Positions 1 to 22,643 of a stretch of DNA of 64,000 bases are shown here, in pieces. The notes under the pieces were generated by a model that worked only from the letters and a program-made list of their open reading frames with translations, did not search any database and was not told the origin of the DNA. The translations under genes and the position numbers were made by a program. Position 1 is the first letter of the stretch. Every line of letters begins with the position of its first letter. The stretch lies in the NCBI GenBank assembly GCA_003117195.1, contig BDSI01000013.1, positions 673,729 to 737,728 of the forward strand, in the 5' to 3' direction. This stretch comes from Eudorina sp. 2006-703-Eu-15 (Eukaryota > Chlorophyta > Chlorophyceae > Chlamydomonadales > Volvocaceae).

Positions 1-220
1 GCGGGCACCGGGCAGCTCCTCAGGGCGCGGTTCGGAAGTGCAGCTCCTCAGGGCGCGGCTGCGAATCAATGGACGTGGTGTATCGCCGTCGGCCTGATAC
101 ATCTTGACACCTGCTTGTACGCACACGATGCGCATCGGGCCCCACCACACGGCCGTCACCCGTCCTGGTGACCCTGCTGCGGATCGCCGCGCGTCACCCG
201 TTGTCACCGCCTCACCACAG

Positions 221-2088
221 GATGGCGCGCCCCGCTACTGCCAGAAATGCCAGCAGTTCAAGCCGCCGCGTAGCCACCACTGCCGCAAGTGCCAGCGCTG
301 CGTGCTGCGGATGGTAAGGGGGCCGTGCGAAGGGGTTGTGGGGGGTGGGGGGTTGAGAGGCTGGGTCTGGCGGACGGTCCAGTGTCGGGCAGTGCTGGTC
401 GGGATGCGTGTCCACGGCACCATGCGATGGGTGGCTTCCAGTGTGTTCCGGTCTTTCTGTTGCTCGTTGTCCTGCGCCACCTCGCCTCGTACCGTACCTC
501 TAGTGTCAGTGTGCGGATGTCCCTTAAGTCGCCTTTCACCGCCATTCATTGTAGCTCCATCTTGGCCGCCCGCCCTAATGTCCTGCTTCCACTCCAGGAC
601 CACCACTGCCCCTGGACCAACAACTGCATCGGACACGCCAACTACAGGGCGTTCTTCCTCTTCCTGATTTGTGAGTGCGGCGGCCCTGTGCAGCCCGGGA
701 TCCGCCCCCCGTTGCCGTCTGTTTGCAGATACCGTAACCGGACGGTCCGAATCGTGGCGGGGGAGCAGGGGTTGCGTGCGCGGGCGGGGCTGGGTTGGGC
801 TGCTACTGCAGGTCCTCAGGAGCCTTTGCCTTTGCCCGGCAAACATCGCAGGCACATACTCTCAGCCGACCCGTTGAATCCGTGTGTGTCCTGGGCCCCC
901 CCTCTCGCAGATGTGAATGCGGCCCTGATCCACGTGGTGGGGCTCCTAGCCGCCCACACGCTGCACGTGCTGCAAACCAGCCACGCGCAGCGGGTGCTGC
1001 GCACCGGCCCGCAGGCCAAGCCCGTGGAGCTGGCGGCGGGCTGGATCGGGTCGCTGTGGGTCTGGGCGGTGCTGCAGGTGCGCGGAGGGGCGGTGGCGGT
1101 GGTGGTGGCGTGCTGGGGCCGGCATAGGAGGCGGCTGGGGGCCCGAGCGGGTGTTTGTTCTTGGCGCCATCCGTGGTGGCATCCGCCAAACCGCCCTTCC
1201 GGGATTTTCCGGAAGGGCACCGCCATCTCCAGGATGGCCTCATGAAGTCTCTCTTTGTTCTTCAAGGTTGGGCTGGCGTCATCATGGACGTCAACCGGTG
1301 TGGACATTGCGGGCACACACGCGCCGCACATCTTTCCGCTGGGTGCACCCTGCTCGCCTGCTCATGTCGGCGGGGCCCGGGTACCGCCTGCCGCCCCTCC
1401 TGTGCCGCACCCGTCACGCATCCGCAGGTGGTCGCGTTCGCCATCGCCCTGCCGCTGACCATCGCGCTGCTACTGCTGTTCATCTGGCACGTCCAGTTGG
1501 TGGCGGTCAACAAGACGACTATCGAGTACCAGGAGGTGCGCGGGAGGGCCCTGGGCTCTGAGGCGAGGGTGGGGCTCCAGGGTGACTGCGGCGGCGGGGA
1601 GGGGAGGGGAGGGGGCTGCGGAGGGCAAGGCAAGGCGGGTTTTGGGGATGGTGGATGCTGGTGATCGCGGGACTGGGGTCAGGGAGAGCGAGGGCGAGGG
1701 GGAGGACAGTTTGCGAAGTGCGGAAGGAGCGAGGACACGGAGGCGGCGGTGGCCCTTCGGCCCTTCGGGACTGTTGAATTCGGCAACAGAACGCCATCCC
1801 GCCCCGGTCTCGCTTCCCGTCCCGTCCCGTCCCGGCCTGCGCCACATACAGGGCGTCACCGCAAGCATCAACGCCGCCGCCAACGGCGGGGTGCTGCCCA
1901 ACATGCAGCGGCACCCCTACGACCTGGGGGTGTACGGCAACCTCATGAGCATCTTCGGCCCCAACCTGGCGGCCTGGCTGGTGCCACCCTGTGCGCCCAC
2001 CCCGGGCGGCACCTCCTACCCCACCAAGTGGGACAGCGGGGCGGACGCGGAGGAGTACGAGGCGCGGATGTTGGGCCTCACATCGTGA
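221..2088 (+). CDS. DHHC-type protein S-acyltransferase (palmitoyltransferase), 5' partial
   Basis: Integral membrane enzyme that transfers palmitate from palmitoyl-CoA to protein cysteines. Exons read as 221-313, 598-670, 911-1077, 1428-1535 and 1852-2088, all with GT..AG introns and compatible phases (226 codons in the window). The first two exons join to give the zinc-binding cysteine-rich domain: CQKC, then [13 protein letters not shown], then the catalytic DHHCPW and [16 protein letters not shown]. Two hydrophobic segments follow ([15 protein letters not shown] and [20 protein letters not shown]), then NKTTIEYQE, the TTxE motif that normally follows the last membrane helix of the family. 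The C-terminal tail ends LGLTS. The first exon starts at an acceptor after position 220, so the N-terminus and first membrane helices lie upstream of the window. It is convergent with the NSMAF gene. The family is certain; which DHHC paralogue is not. Confidence 0.88.
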
Positions 2089-4382
2089 CGGGGGGAGAAG
2101 GGGGGGATGGGGAAACGGTGGGGGTGGGGGGTGCTGGGACGCGCACTGGCGCGGATGGAGGCAAGAGGCGATCTCACTGGGTCCGACGTCGGAGCGTGAG
2201 AGGTCTCGAGTCGGAGCTGGCGCCGAGACCGGAGGCCCCCGGGGTGCAGTGCGGTGGCGGAGGTGATGTGCCGCAGCAGGTGCAGGTGCGGATGCGGTGG
2301 TGGCGGCGGCGGTGACGCCGTTGTTCCGCGCCGTGCTGGGGTCGGCCGCGCTGCACGGGCGAACCCAGAGCGACTTTCCCCCCCTCCCTTGGAGTGGGGT
2401 TTGAAAACGAATGATTTCGGCACCCGGGTGCCGTGCACGTCAGCGTCACTGTGCGTGTGAGAGGAACTGTCGGCGAGGTGATGCGATGGGCTGTGGATGA
2501 GGACTTGACCTGTGGATCGCTGCGGAGGTGAGGCATCGCGCGGCACCATATAATATACAGCAAAGCGGTGATCTACGTACGGTACTCGCCGTGTCGCGGA
2601 CCGCTACTGGGCTGAGAAAGGCGAGTGAGCGGCGCGCGGTTGGATGCGGCGCTGCAGCGCGGCACTGCGGTGTCGACGCTTCCATGACGGGTCGTGCCGC
2701 CGCCTGTGAGAGGTCCGAGGGGCTGGGGGTTGGGGGAGTTGTTGCAGGCTGGCGTTGGGGAGGAGGCGGTCTCTAAGGGACCGGCACGGAACGGCGCACG
2801 GACAGGGGTCCGGAGGCGGCGGGTATCGGAGGTCGCCCAGGAGCTTCGGAGGCCACGGGTTTCGGATGACGACGTTGGCAGTCCTTGTTGGCCGGATGCC
2901 AGCGCCTCTCAGCGCGCCTAGTCGTGCCGAGCATGCAAGTACGTCGGGTTGTGGGCGAGGGACAGTGCGCTCGGAGGGTGTCGGGTGACGCACGTTGCGC
3001 CCATCTTTTCGCCAGGAAGTGGCTCGTAGTGCTGTGGGGGATACGGTACTCGGGAAACAGACACCACCAAACCGGACCGGACACGGACCGGCGTCACAGC
3101 GCCGGTCAGGGCCTTGCAGGTGCGCAAACCCAAAACAGTGATCTCCCCGCCTCGACAGGCCCGATCCGGCCCTGCCGACCGATGAAACAGGTAAGGAACA
3201 GGTCAGGCCGCTGGCGGCGTTCATGGTCGGGCGAGGCCGTCTTGATCTGCCCGAACTGCAGGGAGGTGCCCAGGCACGCCGCAGTCACGGTCGCGGTACG
3301 GGCGCTGGGCCTCGGCTCAGCCACGGTACGAGCAGCCGGAGCCTCTCGTGCCAAGGCTGCCGCCAACACGATCCGGCATCTCTGCTCACGTCCTGCGCCT
3401 GGCACCCCCTGCCCCCCCCCGCGAAACACCCACCACAACCGACACTTCCCACACGCCGTCGCTCGTCCACCACAGCAGGTCCCGATGGCCTCCTACGCCT
3501 GGCACGATTCCGCTGCAAGAGAGCCCTCGGGCTCGCACCCTTCCTACGCCCCCCATGTCGAGCCGCCCGCCCCGCGCATCAACGCCGCACCCGCACCCCC
3601 CCACCCAAGTGGCGCACCTGCCGCGGTGCCGCACTCCCCACACAAACACACACGGGGAGCCCATCAAGCTGCGAGAACTCCTCTTGGTGGCAAGGGTTGA
3701 CGACGCCCGGCCACCGACGACGCCCACCGGAGGTGCCCAGCGCGCCCATATCACAAGAGGCGTTCGGCGGGGATCCTCCTGTACGGCAACGCTACATGAC
3801 CTCCCTTTCCCAGCCGCCGTTGATCACCTGCGGCGGCTCCCTCACGGCGGGGGCGGGGGGGCGAGCCGGCGCCCCGCGACCCTTCCTGCGGACCTACCTG
3901 CGGCGCCGCCATCCCCGCCCCCGCCCCAGCCCCCGCCCCAGCCGGCACGAGCTGCCCGCAGTCCACAGTGCACCGCTCCATGCGCGACCCTCTGAACAAC
4001 ACCGGCTTCCAGTTCCTTGAAGCCGACCGCCCTGTGCCCGCCACCACACGGGGGGGCGCCGCACGCGCCTGCGCCTCTCGTCACTCCGCCTGACGCCGCT
4101 GACGCCGCCAGCGAGGGGACGCGAGCCCGGCTGCTACGGTATCCCCCGCGGCGGCTCATCCCGCGCCATTCGGGTCTCGCCACCTGCACCACCTCGACAC
4201 GCTGTGTCTCCCCGCCTGTCAGCAGCGGCAGCAGCAGCTCTGGCAGCAGCGCAGTATAAATTTGTCTACCAATGTCCTATACCCGGCCTGTCCGGCCTCC
4301 TTCCCTGCTGCACTGTCAATCCGCCCCTGCGCCCAAGCAGCCCCTGCGCCGCGCGGGTTATTCGGAGTTGTTCGGCCGCAGG
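2089..4382. other. Intergenic / convergent 3' flanks of DHHC and NSMAF genes
   Basis: About 2.3 kb between two convergent stop codons. I see no conserved protein block on either strand, only GC-rich open frames without domains. It should contain both 3' untranslated regions, but I found no clear TGTAA (plus) or TTACA (minus reading) signal. Near its right end, about 100 bp past the NSMAF stop, lies a copy of the dispersed GTCTACCAAT element (4239-4284). Confidence 0.5.
4239..4284 (+). repeat. Dispersed GTCTACCAAT element, copy A
   Basis: Shares the core TGTCTACCAATtTCCTATA (one mismatch, AATGTCC) plus the upstream CTCTGGCAGCAGCGCA block with copy B at 29449-29495. It lies in the 3' flank of the NSMAF gene, opposite to the gene's strand. 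It belongs to a six-copy family in this window. Confidence 0.7.
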
Positions 4383-16625
<12,243 letters not shown>

Positions 16626-16934
16626 GACTATGGTACGGAAAAGTGCCGTACAGCACGACTTGGTGCGGTAGAAGTAGAATCACGGCGTGTGTCGCCAGGG
16701 ACCTCGCCAACGCGCTCTGTAGTCCTACACCCCGCCGGCCGTATTCCGTGCCGTAGGTTTACGGCAGTGCGGCTGCTGACCTAATCCGGGGTCGAAGGGT
16801 GACCTGTGCCTCAGCCTGGCACTGGCTGGGTAGCTTTGCGAGCAGCCCCTTTGCCCCCTTGCCGCCGGGGCACACCGAAATCCAAGTGCGCTGCCGCCCT
16901 GCCGTGCCAACCACCACCGTCCGCCCGCCGTGGC
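16626..16934. other. Spacer: ELM2-like gene 3' flank and NSMAF promoter region
   Basis: About 310 bp between the stop of one minus-strand gene and the start codon of the next. I see no coding block. It contains two GCCGTAC/GTACGG inversions (for example 16634-16650) but no clear TATA box. Confidence 0.45.
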
Positions 16935-17534
16935 TTAAATTCTCGGCGGCCAGGGCGGCACGAAGGCCTGGTACTGGGGCCCTATGCGGGGCCTGCGGGG
17001 CTCCGCTCGGCCCTGGATCTTGGAGGTGCTCAGCCGAGCTGCCTTGGTGCCACGGCGGAGATGGTCTTCTTCGTCAGAGTCCTCGAAGGCCCCGGCCGGC
17101 GCAGAGGCGTGGTCAGGCCGGGAATTTGAACTGGGATCGTCCAGATCCAAAGGGTGTTGGAGCTGTCGGGGCTGGGTGGAGCTGGGGCCGGCACCGCCTA
17201 TAGGCCCGGGCGCAGACAGTGGCCAAGCAGTGTCCGGTGCAGTGGCGCTTGGGCTTGCTCCCGCTGCTCCGGGTGAAGCGGTTTGGGATGGGGCTGCAGC
17301 GCCGGACGCGATGTTGATGCCCTCAGTTTGTTCCGCGTCGCCAAGCGCCTCCTCAGGCTGATCGGATAGCAGCCCCCTCTTGTAAGCGTGCGTAAACCGC
17401 GCTTTGGGGGGCAACTGCAGGCGTTCCTGATCCGCTTCGAAAGGATTAGCGCCCAGGTGCAAGTCTGTCGGGGCTCCAAACACGCCTATCTGCCCCTGAT
17501 GGACTGTTTCCGGCTCTCTGTGTTCTTCGTTCAT
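16935..17534 (-). CDS. Hypothetical protein with an ELM2-like C-terminal motif
   Basis: Single open exon of 199 codons, from an ATG at 17534 (MNEEHREPETVHQG) to a stop at 16935. The protein is rich in Pro, Ala and Ser, with an acidic patch (FEDSDEEDHLRRGTKAARLS). It ends with RIGPQYQAFVPPWPPRI, which resembles the first strand of ELM2 domains (pattern R-(V/I)-G-x-x-Y-Q-A-x-x-P) of chromatin co-repressor proteins. The rest of an ELM2 domain (about 50 more residues) is absent, so either the protein carries only the motif or a further exon was missed. Its 5' end faces the SWEET gene across 328 bp, suggesting a shared divergent promoter. Function is not established. Confidence 0.55.
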   Translation of the reverse strand: MNEEHREPETVHQGQIGVFGAPTDLHLGANPFEADQERLQLPPKARFTHAYKRGLLSDQPEEALGDAEQTEGINIASGAAAPSQTASPGAAGASPSATAPDTAWPLSAPGPIGGAGPSSTQPRQLQHPLDLDDPSSNSRPDHASAPAGAFEDSDEEDHLRRGTKAARLSTSKIQGRAEPRRPRIGPQYQAFVPPWPPRI

Positions 17535-17862
17535 GTAGCGTTTTTATTGTGTGGAAACGTCGCGCAGTTGCCTTCGTCCAAAAGAAAAACGAATGAGTAT
17601 GTGAGGCTATGAGCAGACATTTAGATTGATTCTCTGAGTGGTTGAGGTTGCTCTCAGCAACTGCCCTGCGCTCGTGCGGTCACCGCGTTGGGGCGAGGCA
17701 AACTGCCAACTGTGTTGTACATCGTGTGCATTCGGACCATTCTAGGGCAAGAGGCGTGAGAAGTGGTAGCCGTCGTGAGCTGACCCAAACTCGGCTTAAA
17801 CCAGGCCTCCTGTTATTCATTCACGGAGCGGAATTCTGCTTTGCTGTAGCTTCGGTCGAAAC
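17535..17862. promoter_or_regulatory. Divergent promoter region between ELM2-like gene and SWEET gene
   Basis: This 328-bp spacer separates two divergent start codons and is less GC-rich than its surroundings. It must hold both 5' untranslated regions and promoters. I cannot point to a convincing TATA box. Confidence 0.4.
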
Positions 17863-20307
17863 ATGGCGCTGCGACAACTCCTCGACGATGACTGGGACGA
17901 CATGGACTTCAAGGAGCTGCTGCTCAAGCATATTGCTCCGGGCCTGGGATGCATCATCGCGTTTCTTATGTAAGCTCGTCTTCTGTTTCTTCCGCAACAC
18001 GTGTCGCACGCCTTTTTTCCTGCCTTGCCCGGACCTGAGCACCTGAGTCTCAATCTGTATGCATTTTCGTGTGAAGGTTTGTGAGCCCCCTGAAGGCTGT
18101 GCTCCAAGTTCGCGCAAGCAAGCACCTCGGGGTGAGTGCCGGTACCGTACATCGCTTTACTGCCTTGGCATTGCGCAGTCTTGGCTGGGTCACAGGTACG
18201 TCGCAGCGCTGTTGCCACAAACGCCGCAGATCAGAGGGTGAAGTGGACGCGGGGGATTCCACGATGTTCCCAACAGGCGGTGGGCTTCCAACATGCTGCC
18301 AACGTTTCCTTGCAGGCGATGACAGCCAGCCACGAATTCTTGATAGCACCCACGAATACACACGCACACACGCACGGGTCAGGCGGGTCTCTTCTGTAAC
18401 CACACGCACACACACCGACCACGCCCCCACGCGGCCCTCAATCCCTCCCTCCCCAGGATCTGAACCCGCTGCCGCTGGTCGCCATCATCGCCAACTGCAG
18501 CGCCTGGCTGCTGTACGGCTGCGTGAAGGCCGATCCGTACGTCATCCTCGCCAACGAGCCGGGCCTGCTGCTGGGGGTGTTCATGACGGTGTCGTGCTAC
18601 GGCTTCGCGGACATCCGGGTGAGGGCCCTCGCGGCTTGCAGCGGGTTGGGGTAGACCTGGGCAGATGGGGGTGTGCAGGACCGCATTGCCCTGCAGCGGA
18701 GCGTCAGGACCGGATCACCCACCACCACGCAACAACGGTACTCGCCCCCGCGCTACGAGTCATTTGCCAGCCAAAAAGTAGCAGGCCAGTCCCTACAGAC
18801 TAGTTGCACCCCGTCCTTGCACCCCGCCACAGGTGTTTTCCTCCTCCCTGCCATCGTAGCCAGGTCAATCTCCATCCCGCACTCCTCATCGACTCGCCCT
18901 GCCGCGCGCTTCCTTCCTTCCTCCCTCTCGCCCCTCGCGACCTTCTCGGACATGACCCATGACCCATTACCGACGGCCGATGGCCGGCGGCCCCCCGCCC
19001 TCGCACCCCATCCCCAAGGCCCGTGACCTGATGCTCAAGGCGATGCTGTTCTTCGCGGTGGTGATCAGCTCGGTGGCCATTGTGGTGTCGCTGTTTATTG
19101 AGAGGGATGACATGGCGGAGACCATCTGGTGGGTGGGTGGGGCAGAGGGGGAGGGGGAGGAAGAGGCGGCGGGGCCGGGGGCTTGGGGGTGGGTTCGGTA
19201 ATGCGTAGGAGCCGGGGAGGGGGCCCCGGGCCCGGGGCGGGGACGCTGATTTGGGTGGGGCTTGATCAATGGCATAGCAATGGGCCGTCTCGGCCCTCTG
19301 GTTGCGGCTGTCCTGGGCAGCGGTCAGCCCGGTATGCAGCAATGAAGGAAAGGTGATTGGGGGATTGGAGATCGGCGATCCGCTGGCCTGGCGCAAATCA
19401 CATCTGCGTGAACTATGATTGTGTGTATTAATATACACATATGTATCACCTTATCGGAATGAGTCCAGGGTATCTGGGGTATCGTGCGCCACCTTGAGAT
19501 CGTCGGTGACAGGGCCGAGTGGGCTGGGGATGGAGGGGTATAGGAAATTGGTAGACATATTTCAAAGGAGGGAGGGATGGGTTGCTCCTATCGGGCGCTC
19601 CTCGCGCCTAAGCAGGGCGCCACCCATCCATCCCCGCATCGCCGTCGTGCCGTCCTTCACCTCACCACATGTTCCCGTGGTGGCCGGCCCCCCCATGCCG
19701 TCCCGCGGTTTGGTGCCCCCGGTGCTGGTACCGACGTCGGCGGGCTGCACCTCGGCCGCAGCGGCTTCACGGCCGTGTTCGTGCTGCTCTGCTACTACGC
19801 GGCGCCGCTGACCACCATGGCGGAGGTGCTCCGCTCCCGCTCCTCCGCCTCCCTGCACACGCCCATCAGCGTCATGAACACCATCAATGGGCTGCTGTGG
19901 GTCGGGTACGGCCTGGTGAGCGCGGGCGGGGGGCGGAGGGCGGGCGGGGCGGGGCGGCTATCCTGTGGGCGGGATCCGGGGTCGGGATCCGACCCGTGGG
20001 TCAGTGACCCGTGGGTCGGTGACCCGTGGGCTGGCTCCCCGGAAGCCGAAGGGGCGTTTACCGGTATCCCAGGCTCTATGCTGCGCTTGGCGACCGTGTT
20101 TATATGAGATGTGGCCATGGCTCGTAGCGTACATGCACAGCCAGTGTTTCACCCCCTTACGACCACGCGTGTGCGAACCCCACCCCACCCCGCCACCCCG
20201 CCGCCCAGGCGGTGGAGGACATGTTCATCGCGGTGCCCAACGCCATCGGGGCGACCTTCGGGGTCATCCAGCTGGGACTCATCCAGCTCTACCCCAACCG
20301 GAAGTGA
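17863..20307 (+). CDS. SWEET-family sugar transporter (MtN3/saliva)
   Basis: Bidirectional sugar uniporter of the plasma or vacuolar membrane. Exons 17863-17969, 18077-18131, 18457-18618, 19019-19128, 19762-19915 and 20209-20307 are phase-compatible and sum to 687 nt (228 aa), typical of the family. The first MtN3 repeat runs IAPGLGCIIAFLMFVSPLKA through LVAIIANCSAWLLYG and GLLLGVFMTVSCYGFADIR. The second includes FTAVFVLLCYYAAPLTTMAE, VMNTINGLLWVGYGL and VPNAIGATFGVIQLGLIQLY. The NxxxxLxYG-like and VPN..G..(L/F)G.IQL blocks are the family's hallmarks, with Asn and Trp of the transport site present. It begins MALRQLLDDDWDDMDF, an acidic leader before the first helix. The exon 4 donor (CTG|GTGGGT) lies in a GTGGGTG run and could shift slightly. 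A TGTAA at 21535 may be its polyadenylation signal. Confidence 0.92.
19541..19563 (-). repeat. Dispersed GTCTACCAAT element, copy D
   Basis: Reverse strand reads ATATGTCTACCAATTTCCTA followed by TACCCCTCC. It lies in SWEET intron 4 (19129-19761), antisense to the gene. Confidence 0.75.
19991..20032. repeat. Tandem GACCCGTGGGTC units (palindrome-like)
   Basis: Two exact and one imperfect copy of GACCCGTGGGTC spaced 15 bp apart in SWEET intron 5. The 12-mer recurs as GACCCACGGGTC or GACCCATGGGTC at 5935, 13900, 24089, 43935 and 59482. Confidence 0.7.
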
Positions 20308-21534
20308 GTGGGCAGGGTCGGCCGGGGCCAGGCGGGAGGGAGGGAGGGAGCGAGGGCGGAATGTGCGGCCTTGCAGCGGTCTGGTCTGGCTGGTACATGG
20401 CCCGGGCTGCGGCGCAAGGATGGGGAGGGCCGGTCGGAGGCTGCGGACGGGGGAGGGCCACCGGGGGAGGGGGGACGTCGTCGGCCGGGACGGGCCGGGG
20501 CCGGACAGGACCGCGTTTCCGGATCAGCGGAAGAGACGGGGAGTCACAAACAAGAGATGGCAGGCAGGAAATTGCGGGACCGGGGGTCTAGGGTTTACCC
20601 TAGAGTCGAAGTCTGCGGGGCCTTGTGGAGGCGGAGGAGGAGCGGTGCGCAGGGGAGGAGAGGTGCCTCGACGATGTCGGTCGAATCGCATTGGAGGCAT
20701 CGGCGGTCGGGCCCCTGCGCGGGGCCTTGGGAGCCTCCGGAGCTGAGGCCGGGGCTGGGGGCCCTTGAACGACACCACACGTTCAACCATCACCCAGCCC
20801 CCGCTCGCGGAAGCGTGTGGGCGGGTCATTGTTACTCAGGATATTACAGCGGACCCCGCGGGTCGTTGTTTCAGGCTTCCCGTCACAAAGCAGCAAAGAA
20901 GGTTGCCGTCCGCAGCCACAGCGGGGACGCCCCCCCCCTGGTGCTGCTGCACGCCTCGGCCCCAGTCCTGGGTTCGCGGCCTCAGCTCCGGTTCCCGGCC
21001 CCCGGCCCGCGGCGCCCCCGCAGGCTGGTGGTGGTCAGCGGGGACGCGGGCGAGCCGCTCGCCTCGGAATCCAAACACACCGCCTGACACGTTGACAGAG
21101 GGCGGGCACCGGCAGCCGGGCGACGAGAGTTTAGCTTTGCCCGCGGCAGCACCCCGCCCCTGGGGCCCGGGCCGCCACCCGCGCGTCTGGCTGGCGGCGG
21201 TTGGACTCGACCCACGGGATGCGATGCTGTCCCGTCGCCGTCGCTGCGCCTGAGGTCATCCGCCTCGGACCGGAGCGCAGCATTGGGGTGCGGCGTCTGG
21301 TGTATGACACGTGTATAACATGTGTATATGAATGCGGAGTGGGACGGGGCGGGGCGGGGTGGAGTGGGGTGGGTCCGGGGCGGGGCGGGGTTGCGCTGTT
21401 CGGGCCGGATCTGCCGCCCGCTGACCCACGTCAAGGCCAGTTGGCCTAGGCGACGGTTGTGCTTCGGTTGGCGCGTGGCGATCGGGGGCCCGTGTGTCAG
21501 CGGATGTTATCGCCGCGTGTACACGACGGGTTGT

Positions 21535-21539
21535 TGTAA
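21535..21539 (+). other. Candidate polyadenylation signal TGTAA for SWEET gene
   Basis: First plus-strand TGTAA that I noticed after the SWEET stop codon, about 1.2 kb downstream, which suits the long 3' untranslated regions of this algal group. It lies just before the 11-bp array. Confidence 0.4.
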
Positions 21540-21587
21540 ATTCACTGCGGCCGCTCGTGTGTCGAGGAGGTGTTGTTTCGAGCGGTT

Positions 21588-21630
21588 GCGGTGCACCTGG
21601 CTGCGGTGCACCTGGCTGCGGTGCACCGGG
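21588..21630. repeat. Three copies of a 15-bp CTGCGGTGCACCTGG unit
   Basis: Short tandem repeat immediately left of the 11-bp array. It is a different unit from the main array. Confidence 0.75.
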
Positions 21631-21646
21631 CCGTCGTCGGCCCTGC

Positions 21647-22643
21647 CTGTATGTGGGCTGTATGTGGGCTGTATGTGGGCTGTATGTGGGCTGTATGTGG
21701 GCTGTATGTGGGCTGTATGTGGGCTGTATGTGGGCTGTATGTGGGCTGTATGTGGGCTGTATGTGGGCTGTATGTGGGCTGTATGTGGGCTGTATGTGGG
21801 CTGTATGTGGGCTGTATGTGGGCTGTATGTGGGCTGTATGTGGGCTGTATGTGGGCTGTATGTGGGCTGTATGTGGGCTGTATGTGGGCTGTATGTGGGC
21901 TGTATGTGGGCTGTATGTGGGCTGTATGTGGGCTGTATGTGGGCTGTATGTGGGCTGTATGTGGGCTGTATGTGGGCTGTATGTGGGCTGTATGTGGGCT
22001 GTATGTGGGCTGTATGTGGGCTGTATGTGGGCTGTATGTGGGCTGTATGTGGGCTGTATGTGGGCTGTATGTGGGCTGTATGTGGGCTGTATGTGGGCTG
22101 TATGTGGGCTGTATGTGGGCTGTATGTGGGCTGTATGTGGGCTGTATGTGGGCTGTATGTGGGCTGTATGTGGGCTGTATGTGGGCTGTATGTGGGCTGT
22201 ATGTGGGCTGTATGTGGGCTGTATGTGGGCTGTATGTGGGCTGTATGTGGGCTGTATGTGGGCTGTATGTGGGCTGTATGTGGGCTGTATGTGGGCTGTA
22301 TGTGGGCTGTATGTGGGCTGTATGTGGGCTGTATGTGGGCTGTATGTGGGCTGTATGTGGGCTGTATGTGGGCTGTATGTGGGCTGTATGTGGGCTGTAT
22401 GTGGGCTGTATGTGGGCTGTATGTGGGCTGTATGTGGGGGGCTGTATGTGGGCTGTATGTGGGCTGTATGTGGGCTGTATGTGGGCTGTATGTGGGCTGT
22501 ATGTGGGCTGTATGTGGGCTGTATGTGGGCTGTATGTGGGCTGTATGTGGGCTGTATGTGGGCTGTATGTGGGCTGTATGTGGGCTGTATGTGGGCTGTA
22601 TGTGGGCTGTATGTGGGCTGTATGTGGGCTGTATGCGGGCTGC
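21647..22643. repeat. 11-bp tandem array CTGTATGTGGG, about 90 copies
   Basis: Nearly perfect repetition of CTGTATGTGGG over about 1 kb. One unit near 22435 is 13 bp (two extra G) and the last units degenerate (TATGCGGG). Since 11 is not a multiple of three, all three plus frames read the same 11-residue peptide YVGCMWAVCGL and remain open. One minus frame reads HTAHIQPTYSP. These open frames follow from the period and are not evidence of a protein. The array is intergenic, just past the SWEET 3' end. Confidence 0.97.
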
